Below are positions 1 through 9,400 of a stretch of 64,000 nucleotides of DNA, piece by piece; position 1 is the stretch's first letter, and every line of letters starts with the position of its first letter. Source of the DNA: DATGSL01 sp964645585 (GTDB lineage: Bacteria > Verrucomicrobiota > Verrucomicrobiia > Opitutales > T3Sed10-336); NCBI GenBank assembly GCA_964645585.1, contig CAZYAN010000013.1, forward strand, positions 10,144-74,143, read 5' to 3'. The translations under genes were made by a program, and so were the position numbers. The notes below the pieces were generated by a model. That model was not told the origin of the DNA. It saw only the letters and a list, made by a program, of their open reading frames with translations, and did no database searches.

Positions 1-1
1 T

Positions 2-190
2 CCGGAGGCGGAGGGAGTGAATGTCGTGATCGACGAGTCGACGAACCTCAGCGACTGGCACCCGGTTTCACGGCTTTTAGAAGAAACCTATATACAAAAC
101 GGCCGGACGTGGCGGCGACTCACGGACTCGCAGCCAGCCGCGGCCGCGCCGCGCCGCTTCTATCGTGTTCGGGCCGTCGTCGCCGAGTAG
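2..190 (+). CDS. C-terminal end of a secreted Verrucomicrobia-type protein (partial)
   Basis: The frame starting at base 2 is open to a TAG at 188-190 and gives 62 residues. It contains NLSDWHPV and ends RRFYRVRAVVAE. A W-x-P-V segment followed by a closing [RQ]-x-FYRVR is a pattern I associate with the C-terminal repeat of large secreted proteins in Verrucomicrobia, where a value or error statement is followed by a terminal beta-strand. The start lies outside the window, so the overall domain content is unknown. The assignment rests on the pattern only; no catalytic function can be inferred. Confidence 0.55.
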   Translation, partial: PEAEGVNVVIDESTNLSDWHPVSRLLEETYIQNGRTWRRLTDSQPAAAAPRRFYRVRAVVAE

Positions 191-229
191 TCCGGGAGGT
201 TTGGCGCAAAGGATGACAGTTTAGCGCCA

Positions 230-1105
230 TCACTTCGGGAGCAAGCTTCGGTAGGCGGTGATCAGGCGGGAGACGATCGGTGACGGGCCTGGAGGCGCGC
301 GCCAAAGAGTCCCGTCGGGAGTGAGGATTTCGGTGGCGGGGGTGATTTCCCTGAGTGAATTTGTGATAAAGACAGCTGCGGCTTTTTCAATATCGTCGAG
401 AAATAAAGCCGGCGTGGAGGACTCAATATTCAGCTCCCGGGCGAGGCGGAGGACCGCGTCACGGGTGATCCCGGGAAGAAGGTGAGCGGAAATGTCCGGC
501 GTCAAAAGGTGATCGTTTATCACAAGAAAAATATTGCTGGTCACACCCTCGGAAAGCCGGCCATCGGGTGTCAGCATCAGACCCTCATCGCCGGAAGCGG
601 AGCGGCGTGTTTGCAGTTCTCGATGTGCCTGGATGCAGGTAATGAAATGCGCCGACTTGGGGCGGGGGGTGAATTCCGGAGGCAGCCGTCTCGTATTTAA
701 AAGATGGATGCGCACTCCCGGCTCATTTCCTCGCTTGGGGAGAGGGCGAATGAAAACGATTTCGCGCGGCTCGCGGTACGGTCCGGCTGGAATGCCGCCT
801 GGCGAGGTCCCGGCGGAGACTGTGATGCGAAAGACAGCATCGTCGACCTGATTTTCCAAGAGCAGCGAGCGAATGACTTCGTTAACGAAGGCCTGATCGG
901 AAGCGAGGCGTGATTGCCGCCAGTCAATGCCGAAAGCGTCGCACCCGGACCGCAGTCGCGCGAGGTGCTGTTCGAGCAGGAAGGGCGAGCCGCGATAGGT
1001 CCGGAATGTTTCAAACAGATTGGCGCCGAAGAGAAAGCCGTGGTCATTTACCGGCAACGCCGCGGCCTCCTCTGGGACGAGTTTTCCTTCGAACCAGATC
1101 TTCAT
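230..1105 (-). CDS. pabC: Aminotransferase class IV, probable aminodeoxychorismate lyase
   Basis: A 291-residue fold-type IV PLP enzyme. The N-terminus reads KIWFEGKLVPEEAA followed by NDHGFLFGANLFETFRTYRG, the D-x-G-x-x-x-G-x-x-x-F-E-T-x-R block of the DAAT/IlvE/PabC family. A later segment, DGRLSEGVTSNIFLV, is the E-G-x-x-x-N-I-F motif that contacts the PLP phosphate, and LLPGITRDAVLRLA follows. The start is taken at the ATG at 1105 because it overlaps the pabB stop as ATGA; the longer open frame only adds 18 Arg/Pro-rich residues. Coupling to pabB suggests conversion of aminodeoxychorismate to p-aminobenzoate and pyruvate for folate synthesis. Branched-chain or D-amino-acid aminotransferase activity cannot be excluded from sequence. 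Confidence 0.85.
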   Translation of the reverse strand: MKIWFEGKLVPEEAAALPVNDHGFLFGANLFETFRTYRGSPFLLEQHLARLRSGCDAFGIDWRQSRLASDQAFVNEVIRSLLLENQVDDAVFRITVSAGTSPGGIPAGPYREPREIVFIRPLPKRGNEPGVRIHLLNTRRLPPEFTPRPKSAHFITCIQAHRELQTRRSASGDEGLMLTPDGRLSEGVTSNIFLVINDHLLTPDISAHLLPGITRDAVLRLARELNIESSTPALFLDDIEKAAAVFITNSLREITPATEILTPDGTLWRAPPGPSPIVSRLITAYRSLLPK

Positions 1106-2631
1106 GAGGAAGTGGATGGGGCGAGCATGCGGCGTTCGGCGGCCTCGACAGCGGCCCAAAGCGCGCGGCCTTTGTGGATCGATTCCTCATACTCGCGTTC
1201 GGGATCGGAGTCGATGACGATCCCCGCGCCGGCTTGGACGTGTGCTTCGCCATTCATGGCTAACAGGGTGCGGATGGTGATGTTGAGCTCCAGATCACCG
1301 TTGAATCCGAGCCAGCCGATCGATCCGGTGTAGGGACCGCGGCGGCTCGGTTCGAGTTCTTCGATGATCTCCATGGTCCGCACCTTCGGCGCGCCGGTGA
1401 TCGTGCCGCCGGGAAAGGTCGCGGCGATGACGTCGAATCCGTCTTTGCCAGGAGCGAGACGGCCTTCGATGTGGGAGACAATGTGCATGACATGGGAATA
1501 TCGTTCGACGGTCATGAACTCGCTCACGCGAACGGTTCCAAACTCTGAGACGCGGCCGAGATCGTTGCGGATCAGGTCAACCAGCATCAGGTGTTCGGCG
1601 CGTTCTTTCTCGTTGACAATCAAGTCCCGGTTCAACGCCTCATCTTGGTCCGCGTCGTCCCCGCGCGGCCGCGTGCCGGCGATAGGTCGCGCCTCCAGTT
1701 TTCCCTCGCGCAGGCGAACGAGGAGTTCGGGAGACCCGGAGACGAGCGAAAATCCAGGCAGGCGAAGGAGCGCCATGTAGGGCGACGGATTGATACGGCG
1801 AAGTTCCTCGTACACCGCTTCCGGCCGGGCGTGAAGCGGACGAGTTTCCCGGATGGAGAGATTGGTCTGATACGTATCGCCCGATCGAATGAAATTTTGA
1901 ATACGCCGCACCGCCGACATGAATTCATCGCGTGAGAAGGAAAAACGGGCGGGACCAGCGACTGCGGGATCGGTGAACACGGGCCGAGTTGGAGCAGCGG
2001 CCGCCGGTGGCGGCGTCCCGGCGTTAGCTCGCCAGCGCGCGTGCATCCGATCGATTTCGGCTTCCGCTTCCGCGTAGGCCGCCTCGATTTCAGCGGTTGT
2101 CGCGTGCGGAAGCGCCGGCTGGTGGAGCGCGCAGCAGAGTGTGTTCTCTTGGTGATCGAAGACGTACACGTTGTCGGCGATCGCGAACGCGGCGACGGGA
2201 ACGTCGAGATCGCGGTCGGCGATTGCTGGCAGTTTCTCGATCAGGCGAACCAGGTCATAGGAGAAAAACCCGACAAGCCCGCCGAGAAAAGGAGGGAAGC
2301 CGGGAAGACGCGGTGACCGGTTCCGCTGGCGCCACCCCCGCAAGACTTGCAGCGGCGGGCCGGGATACGATGCATCCAGCGCTGGCTTCGCGGAGCCGAT
2401 GGTCAGCAGGCGCGTTTCGGAATCACCGCACACGAGGATCTGCTCAATCTTTGGAACAAGGATCGTGTAGCGGCCGGACTTGCCCGTTTCCAGCAGCGCG
2501 GAGAAAGGCGCGTCCTCCCACCAATTCAGCCAGCTGGCCGGCAAGGAAGCGTCCGAAAACACGCGCGCGAACGGCAAACGCGGGTATTCGCGCCACCATT
2601 GTGTCCAGTCTTTGCGAGAAGGTGCGGTCAT
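1102..2631 (-). CDS. pabB: Aminodeoxychorismate synthase component I (chorismate-binding enzyme)
   Basis: A 509-residue member of the anthranilate synthase component I / PabB / isochorismate synthase superfamily. The C-terminal chorismate-binding domain is complete: PIAGTRPRG, the NEKERAEHLMLVDLIRNDLG block, GTITGAPKVRTMEIIEELE, RGPYTGSIGW and a final AGAGIVIDSDPEREYEES. The N-terminal about 200 residues match the less conserved component I N domain. It transfers ammonia (normally from a PabA glutaminase, not encoded here) to chorismate. Translational coupling to pabC favours PabB over TrpE. The active-site motif is PIAGT rather than the PIKGT of E. coli PabB, a lysine-less form also found in TrpE, so anthranilate synthase remains a less likely alternative. 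Confidence 0.85.
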   Translation of the reverse strand: MTAPSRKDWTQWWREYPRLPFARVFSDASLPASWLNWWEDAPFSALLETGKSGRYTILVPKIEQILVCGDSETRLLTIGSAKPALDASYPGPPLQVLRGWRQRNRSPRLPGFPPFLGGLVGFFSYDLVRLIEKLPAIADRDLDVPVAAFAIADNVYVFDHQENTLCCALHQPALPHATTAEIEAAYAEAEAEIDRMHARWRANAGTPPPAAAAPTRPVFTDPAVAGPARFSFSRDEFMSAVRRIQNFIRSGDTYQTNLSIRETRPLHARPEAVYEELRRINPSPYMALLRLPGFSLVSGSPELLVRLREGKLEARPIAGTRPRGDDADQDEALNRDLIVNEKERAEHLMLVDLIRNDLGRVSEFGTVRVSEFMTVERYSHVMHIVSHIEGRLAPGKDGFDVIAATFPGGTITGAPKVRTMEIIEELEPSRRGPYTGSIGWLGFNGDLELNITIRTLLAMNGEAHVQAGAGIVIDSDPEREYEESIHKGRALWAAVEAAERRMLAPSTSS

Positions 2632-2762
2632 GACGTCTTACTCAAAAATCAACGCTAATGAACTCGCGTTCGCGGTGAAATAACAATCGCGTTGGGTCGC
2701 GCCAGCTGCTTGTGGAAGTGCCATTTTGGCGCTTCGAAATGGAAGCCCCTTCCGCGACTGCT

Positions 2763-4169
2763 TCACCCGAAGGCGATTGTCGCCACGATCACGGCGACGA
2801 TAATGCCGGCCGCGTCAGCGATCAGGCCGGCGGGCACGGCGTGACGAGTGCGCCGCACGCCCACGGAGCCGAAGTAAACCGCCAGAACGTAGAACGTCGT
2901 TTCCGTGCTTCCAGAGATCGTTGCGCCCGCGCGGGCGAGAAAACTGTCCGGACCATGGGTCGCAATTAAATCGCCGAGCAAGGCGAGCGATCCGCTCCCG
3001 CTCAGCGGTCGCATCAACGACAGCGGGAGAAGCTCCACGGGGAAACGCAATACCGTCAGCACCGGCCCGAGACAATCGCCGATCACCTTGAGCCCGTCGG
3101 CTGCGCGGAACATCCCGATGGCGACCAGGATCGCGACAAGGTAGGGAATGATCCGGATCGCGATTTGAAAACCCTCTTTGGCGCCTTCGACAAATTCTTC
3201 ATAGACGTTGACCTTGGCGAGGGCGGCGTAGAGGGCGAAAAACGAAAGAATAAACGGGATCGCGAGCGTTCCAATCGCATCGATGACGCGGACGAAAATG
3301 CTCGCCGACGGCTCTCCGGCCGCGGCGGCAAGGCCGATGGCGGAGCGGACAGACGGAAAGAGCTGGCCAAGAAACAAAAGCAGAAAAATGGCGACGAATG
3401 CGACGAGAATCCAGCGGGCCCAGGCGCGCAACGGTTCTCCCTCTTCCAGCTCGAACGCCGCGGTGTCCGCCGGGTCGTTGCCGGTGCCGGCCTCATCATC
3501 GGTCTTTGGAACGTTCGAATCCGTTGAACTGCTCGCGGCGGATCCGGCGGGAACGGCCGCGGCTGGGGCCAGCGCGACCGGCATCCGATACATCGGAAGT
3601 TTCTCGAGGAATTTAACCGCGATCAGGCCGGCGGTCGTCGAACAGGTCGTCGCGATGAGCGCGGTGCCGACGAATGCGGTTGGCTGCACCGCGCCGCCCG
3701 CGGCCATCAAGCCGACAGCGCTGCTGGAAATCAGCGTGACCGAGCTGGTATTGATCACGAGAAAGGTGCACATTGCATTCGTCGCCACACCCGGGGTGGT
3801 GGAAAGTTTGTCGAGATCCTTCATCGCTTTCAGCCCGAACGGCGTGGCGGCATTGCCCAGGCCGAGCATATTCGCGGCGATATTCATGATCATTCCGCCC
3901 ATCGCGGGATGATTGACGGGCACTTCAGGGAAGAGAAAGCGCATGATCGGACGCAAGGCCCGGGCGAGGACCACGATAAACCCCGACTTCTCCGCGAGCC
4001 GCATCATCCCGAGCCAGAGAGCCATAACGCCGGCGAGAGGAAGCGCGAGATCCATGACGGAAACGCGGGCGTAATCGAAAGCGGCTTTGGTTACCTCCGG
4101 CATCAATCCCTTCCAGCCGCCGATGAGGACAGCCGCGAGGATCAGGCCGAGCCAGATATAATTGAGCAT
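2763..4169 (-). CDS. SpmA-SpmB fusion, nucleoside-recognition (Gate) domain membrane protein
   Basis: A 468-residue polytopic membrane protein with two halves. The N-terminal half (about residues 1-200) matches spore maturation protein A, with GGMIMNIAANMLGLGNAATPFGL and TFLVINTSSVTLI. The C-terminal half (about 280-468) matches SpmB, with the SGSGSLALLGDLI and GSTETTFYVLAVYFGSVG segments. A charged, Ala/Ser-rich linker of about 80 residues joins them. Both belong to the nucleoside-recognition/Gate domain family of putative transporters. The start is placed at the ATG at 4169, just ahead of the first membrane helix and behind a GGA. The longer frame adds 34 atypical residues. The substrate is unknown; fused SpmAB proteins occur in many Gram-negative non-sporulating bacteria, so the name does not imply sporulation. 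Confidence 0.85.
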   Translation of the reverse strand: MLNYIWLGLILAAVLIGGWKGLMPEVTKAAFDYARVSVMDLALPLAGVMALWLGMMRLAEKSGFIVVLARALRPIMRFLFPEVPVNHPAMGGMIMNIAANMLGLGNAATPFGLKAMKDLDKLSTTPGVATNAMCTFLVINTSSVTLISSSAVGLMAAGGAVQPTAFVGTALIATTCSTTAGLIAVKFLEKLPMYRMPVALAPAAAVPAGSAASSSTDSNVPKTDDEAGTGNDPADTAAFELEEGEPLRAWARWILVAFVAIFLLLFLGQLFPSVRSAIGLAAAAGEPSASIFVRVIDAIGTLAIPFILSFFALYAALAKVNVYEEFVEGAKEGFQIAIRIIPYLVAILVAIGMFRAADGLKVIGDCLGPVLTVLRFPVELLPLSLMRPLSGSGSLALLGDLIATHGPDSFLARAGATISGSTETTFYVLAVYFGSVGVRRTRHAVPAGLIADAAGIIVAVIVATIAFG

Positions 4170-4394
4170 CCATTTCCGGTGTAAGACCGGCGCGAGGGAC
4201 GGCAAGAAAGAAAGCCGCGATATCGCGGGCGCTTTCGTGAAAAGGGTCGTAAAAATGCCTGTTCGATGCATCGAACGGTTGACACGTCCCCGAATGCCCC
4301 TTTCCTGCCCGACTATGCCAGATGCACCTCAACCGCTGGTCGCCATGAAGGACGGCCTCCCAGAGAAATCATCCCTTCTTCGGGCGGTCGCGGC

Positions 4395-5165
4395 ATGACG
4401 GTTCGCATTCGCCTGCACGACGATTTCAGCCAGCCCGAGTGGCAGATGTGGATGGAGAACCTCCCGCGCCTCGCTCGAACGCTGCCGGACTCTCAGCTCC
4501 TTCGTCTTGGCCGCAACCGGGTGTATTGGGTGGAGCACCAGGGCGAGCGCTTTGTGTTGAAGCACTTCATCAACAAAGGCCCCTGGAAGAAAATTGCTTA
4601 CCGGATCTCGAGCGGGAAAGCGCGGCGTTCGTATGAACATTCCGAAGCGCTGTTGCGGGCCGGTCTCCACAGTCCGCAGCCGGTCGGCTGGCGCGAGGAC
4701 TGGAGCGGCGGGTTCTTAAAGGAAAGTTATTATATCAGCCGCCAGGTGCCGATCGCTCATACGATGCGAGCGATCAGGAGCGTTTCGGAGATCGATTGGC
4801 TGCCGCACGTCGAACGCGTCGGACAAGCCATCGCCCGCATGCATGAGGCGGGGCTTTTTCACTGTGATATGGCGGGGGGGAATATTCTGTTCGTCGAGAA
4901 CGGCGAGCGGGACTGGCCGATTTGTTTTATCGACACGAATCGCATGCGCTTCGGAAAGATCGGCGTTCGCCAGGGGATTCGCGCGCTGTTGCAGCCGAAA
5001 GTCCGAGGTGCGCTGGCGGGGCCCTTTGTCGCGGCCTACGCTTCCGTTCGCGGTTTCGACCCCATCACCTGCCTCGATTTGTATAACAGCCTGCTTCCCG
5101 GCTATAACAGGAAGTGGCGTATCAAGAATCTTACCCGACCTTGGAGACGAAAAGTTGGCCTCTGA
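4395..5165 (+). CDS. Lipopolysaccharide (Kdo/WaaP-type) kinase family protein
   Basis: A 256-residue eukaryotic-like kinase fold of the WaaP/InaA/RfaP group. Visible kinase signatures are the phosphate-anchoring Lys at about residue 56 (FVLKHF), the catalytic loop HCDMAGGNILF (His156, Asp158, Asn163) and the metal-binding Asp at about 180 (CFIDTNRM, replacing DFG). Kinases of this group phosphorylate heptose or Kdo of the LPS core at the inner membrane, but the substrate here is not evident. The ATG at 4395 is preferred over the upstream frame because the preceding 43 residues lack family character. The gene overlaps the next one by 11 nt, so the two are probably translated together and may act in the same envelope polysaccharide process. 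Confidence 0.75.
   Translation: MTVRIRLHDDFSQPEWQMWMENLPRLARTLPDSQLLRLGRNRVYWVEHQGERFVLKHFINKGPWKKIAYRISSGKARRSYEHSEALLRAGLHSPQPVGWREDWSGGFLKESYYISRQVPIAHTMRAIRSVSEIDWLPHVERVGQAIARMHEAGLFHCDMAGGNILFVENGERDWPICFIDTNRMRFGKIGVRQGIRALLQPKVRGALAGPFVAAYASVRGFDPITCLDLYNSLLPGYNRKWRIKNLTRPWRRKVGL
5143..5157 (+). promoter_or_regulatory. Ribosome binding site and TTG start of the downstream glycosidase gene
   Basis: GGAG at 5143-5146 sits 8 nt before a TTG codon at 5155, inside the end of the kinase gene. No ATG lies near the required start in this frame, so GGAG plus TTG is the best-supported initiation site and implies termination-reinitiation coupling. Confidence 0.5.
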
Positions 5166-6345
5166 TCCGTTTTTTGCCGAAATTCCGTGGGATCCGCGAA
5201 GTGAGCAGCCTATTCGCATCCGTGACGACCGGCCCTGGCGAACGCGGGTGCGGTACGCGTGGCCGGAATACCTGAAATGCGCGGGATTGGCGCTCTGCAA
5301 AGCCGCGCCGATTACGCTCCGTCATTGGAGGCTGGCGAAGGGACATGTTCCGAAAGGATGGGTCGGGCGGACCCATGATGTTCGCGATTTCATGGGACTG
5401 GCCATCGCACTCCACTCGTGTCCTCCAGACCGCCTGGCCGATGAGATCGAGGAATTGGGGGTGAAGCATCTGCTCCTGCGAATTCCAGCCTGGGAAGTTG
5501 ACCGACTGGGTGTTTATCGCCGATTCCTGGACCGGATGGCGGATCGGGAATTTGCCGTCGCGATCATGCAGAACCGCACCCATGTGCGTGATCTGGATGA
5601 TTGGCGGGAAAGCCTGTACCGGATCATAAGCACCTGCTGGCCGCGTGTGAAAACGTTCCAGATCGGGCAGGGGATGAACCGGACAAAATGGGGATGTTTT
5701 GGAATCGATGAGTTTCTCCGTTTGGCGAGTGTCGCCGAGGAACTGCGTCCGCGGTATCCCGGAATCAAGTTCGTAGGCCCCGGCGCGCTCGATTTCGAGC
5801 CGCTGGCAATAATGCGAGGCGTCAGTCACCGGTATCCAATTCGTTGGGACATTTCCGGCTCGGCGCTGTACGTGGACCGCCGCGGGTCGCCGAGGTCCCG
5901 GCAGTACAAACTTTTCGACCTGAAGCACAAGATTTACAACACAGTCGCATGTGTTGCCGGATCGTCACGGGCAGGAAGGCGTTTGTGGATCACCGAAGTG
6001 AATTGGCCGCTGAAAGGTCAGGGAAAATATTCTCCCTCCGGCAGCCGTACATCGATTGGGGAAGAACCGGCCGCGCGGTATCTTGGGGAGTATTACGAAG
6101 ATGCCTGGAGCACCGGGCTCGTCGAGCGCGTTTACTGGTGGCAGTTGGTGGCCAATGGCTTCGGACTGATCGATGTTGACGATTCCGGACGATTTCGTCG
6201 CCGTCCCTCCTACTATGTCTATCGCAACCTTCTGCGAAATGGGATTGGAGGTTCGGGCGGAGATTCTCATCCGGATCCAGATGAAACGCCATGGTCATCC
6301 GCGGACGGATCGCATGAGGAAGCGGGGGCTGCAATCAGCCGTTGA
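5155..6345 (+). CDS. Putative glycoside hydrolase-like protein (TIM-barrel type)
   Basis: A 396-residue protein that I recognise only at the fold level. The central region alternates predicted strands and helices as in (beta/alpha)8 glycosidases, for example HLLLRIPAW, FAVAIMQN, KTFQIGQGMNRTKWG and IKFVGPGALDF, and ends near LWITEVNWPLKG. The Glu in WITEVNW (residue 281 from TTG) is placed like a clan GH-A nucleophile. The expected Asn-Glu acid/base pair on strand 4 appears to be replaced by Asn175-Arg in GMNRTKWG, so a non-standard mechanism or non-catalytic role is possible. It has no signal peptide. Overlap with the upstream LPS-kinase-like gene suggests cytoplasmic handling of an envelope glycan. 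Confidence 0.55.
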   Translation: MASDPFFAEIPWDPRSEQPIRIRDDRPWRTRVRYAWPEYLKCAGLALCKAAPITLRHWRLAKGHVPKGWVGRTHDVRDFMGLAIALHSCPPDRLADEIEELGVKHLLLRIPAWEVDRLGVYRRFLDRMADREFAVAIMQNRTHVRDLDDWRESLYRIISTCWPRVKTFQIGQGMNRTKWGCFGIDEFLRLASVAEELRPRYPGIKFVGPGALDFEPLAIMRGVSHRYPIRWDISGSALYVDRRGSPRSRQYKLFDLKHKIYNTVACVAGSSRAGRRLWITEVNWPLKGQGKYSPSGSRTSIGEEPAARYLGEYYEDAWSTGLVERVYWWQLVANGFGLIDVDDSGRFRRRPSYYVYRNLLRNGIGGSGGDSHPDPDETPWSSADGSHEEAGAAISR

Positions 6346-6456
6346 GCGCGGTGCGTTCCGGGGGGCGCGAAACGATGTGCCCCAACCTTTCGTTGACAGG
6401 CTGGTTTGATGAGTGGAATAACTGCGACGCGTAGCTTCCCAAATCAGCGTAAACCT

Positions 6457-9400
6457 ATGGACGTCACCCGAATCTTGTTGCAATGTCTGCCGGTGCTGCC
6501 GGCCGCCGTCCTTTTCCCGTGCCAGGCGCTCGGCGGCGCCCCCGTGCAAGCCAACGCTCCGCTTTATTCGCCGGCGGTTCATCCAGCCAGCGGAGAGGCG
6601 GAGGCGGCGATCGCCGGCTTCGAAGTCGCCGAACCGTTTTCGATCGAACTTTTCGCGGCGGAGCCGTTGCTGGCAAACCCGGTTCTGTTTCACGTCGCGA
6701 ACGACGGCCGGGTTTTCGTCGCGGAAACCTACCGCCAAGGTGACGACGGCGGCGTGGTCGACAATCGCTATCACCCGTATTGGCTTCTCGACGACATTGC
6801 CAACGAGCGCGTGGAGCAGCGGCGCGAGATGTTTCTCCGCCACCGGCCGGACATGGCCGAACAGTGGACCGCGCATCACGGCCTGATTCGAGTGGTTGAG
6901 GACAAGGACGGGGACGGGAAGGCGGACGATTCCTCGATTTTCGCCGACGGGTTCAACGATCTCATGGACGGCACCGCGGCGGGCGTGCTTGAGCGAAACG
7001 GGAAGGTCTGGTTCACCAACATCCCGCACGTGTGGCTTCTCGAGGATCGCGATCGCAACGGGTACGCGGAGGAGCGCACGTCATTGAGTTACGGGTACGG
7101 TGTCAGTGTGGCCCTGCGCGGACATGACCTGCACGGACCGGCATTCGGGCCGGACGGGAAAATTTATTTCTCCATCGGCGACCGCGGCTACAATGTCGTT
7201 ACCCAGGAAGGCCGCCACCTTAAAGCGCCGAACGAAGGTGCGGTTTTCCGCTGCGATCGCGACGGGTCGAATCTCGAGGTCTTTGCGACCGGTTTGCGCA
7301 ACCCTCAGGATCTCGTTTTTGACAATTACGGCAACCTGTTCACTGGGGACAACAATTCCGACGCGGCCGACGAGGCGCGCTGGACCTACGTCGTCGAAGG
7401 CGGCGATTCGGGGTGGCGGATGCCGTATCAGACACTTCCAGACCGTGGGCCGTTCAATCGTCTGAACCTGTGGCAGCCGGAGTTTGACGGCCGTCCGGCT
7501 TTTGCGATTCCGCCGATCGCGAACATCTCCGACGGTCCCTCGGGCGTCGCGTTTGATCCCGGTACTGGCATGCCGGAAAAGTATCGGGGCTACTTTTATC
7601 TGTGCGATTTTCGAGCGACCCCGGCACGCTCAGGGGTTTGGGCGATCGCGCACGAACCAGACGGCGCGGGTTTTGCGCTGGTCGACAGTCATCCGCTGAT
7701 TTGGAACATTGTGGCGACGGACATTTCTGTCGGGCCAGACAGCGCGCTGTACGTTTCCGACTGGGTCAGCGGCTGGGAAGGCGCCAATCGCGGACGTTTG
7801 TACCGCCTCTTTGACGGCGCTGCTCAGGAAACGGACCTCGTGCGCCAAACGCGAACGCTTTTGCGCGAAGGGATGAGCGACCGTTCCGATTCCGTGCTGC
7901 TCGACCTGCTCGGGCACCCGAACCGGCGTGTTCGCCAAGAGGCCCAGTTCACGCTGGCCGAACGAGAGGGGACGGTTGAGGCGCTGGCGAAACTCGCCGC
8001 GTCCCGGGACAAGGAGCAGCTCGCGCGCGTTCATGCGATTTGGGGTCTTTGGCAGCTTCTGGATGAGAATCGTGACGCCTCGGTCGAAGCGCTGCTGCCG
8101 CTGCTCGACGATTCCGACGCGGAAATCCGGGCCCAAGCCGCTCGTGTTCTCGGGGATAAAGCAGTCGCGCGCGCGACGGAAAACCTCATCGCGCTGCTGA
8201 ACGATTCCGCGCCGCGGCCCGTGTATTTTGCCGCGATCGGCCTTGGACGCATTGGGGACCCGCGAGCGATCGATGCGGTTGCCGAAATGCTCCGGAGAAA
8301 TGCCGACCGCGATCCATTTCTCCGCCACGCCGGTGTGATGGCGTTCACCGGTGCCGGACGGACGGACGAACGGGCGCTGCTGGCGCGTGCCGATGACGAA
8401 AGCCGTTCCGTGCGCCTTGGGGTGTTGCTCGCCTTGCGCCGTCTGGATCATCCAAAGGTGGCAAAATTTCTTGCGGACTCGGATCCATTTCTCGTCCGCG
8501 AAGCCGCGTTGGCGATCCATGACGACACGCTGATCGTCGATGCGATTCCGACTTTAGCGGAAGTGATCAAACGACCGGAGATTAGCGACGAGGCGGTGCT
8601 GCGGCGGGCGATCAACGCGAACTTCCGCTTGGGCGGGCTGGTGCAAGCTCGCGATGTCGCGGCCTTCGCCGCGCGAGAGGAGGCACCGGTTGTCATGCGC
8701 GTTGAGGCTCTCCACGCGTTGCGCGACTGGCACGAACCGCCGCCCCGCGACCGTGTCATTGGATTTTGGAGACCGCTTACCGGCCGTCCTTGGCATTGGG
8801 CAATTGAAGCGGTGGAACCGTTGCTCGATGCGCTGCTGCGTTCGTCGCCGCAAGCGGTCCAGATCGCGGCCGCGGACCTCGCCGGATATTATCAATTGAA
8901 CAGCCGGGTGCCGCTGCTGCAGAGCATGGTGGAAGACGCCGCCAATCGTTCGGATGTTCGTCGTGCGGCGTTGCAAGCATTGGGGGAAATGGACGACAAA
9001 GCCGCATTGGGTTTGGCGGTAACCGCGGCGCTTGCCTCGGATTCCGCTGATTTGCGGAAGCCGGCGTATGAACTTCTCGCCCGGCTCGATCCTGCCGAGG
9101 CGGTCCGTGCGGTCGAGACGCTTGTAAAGAGCCGCTCGGCCGCGCCGAACGAGAAACAGGCGGCATTCAAGACGCTTGCCGGAATCGAAACTTCGGAGGC
9201 ACGGCAGATCGTCCTCGAATGGATGAACAAACTCAGTGACAACCCGGAGGCCGTCCCCGAAGAGGTTCATTTTGAATTGATTCAGGCAGCGAAGAACATG
9301 CAGGCCGGCGATCCGCGCTTGCGGGCCGCTTTGGACCGCTTTGAGAAAGGGCGCGCCCATTTAGATCCGGCGGAGCGGACCGAACTTCTCTACGGCGGCG

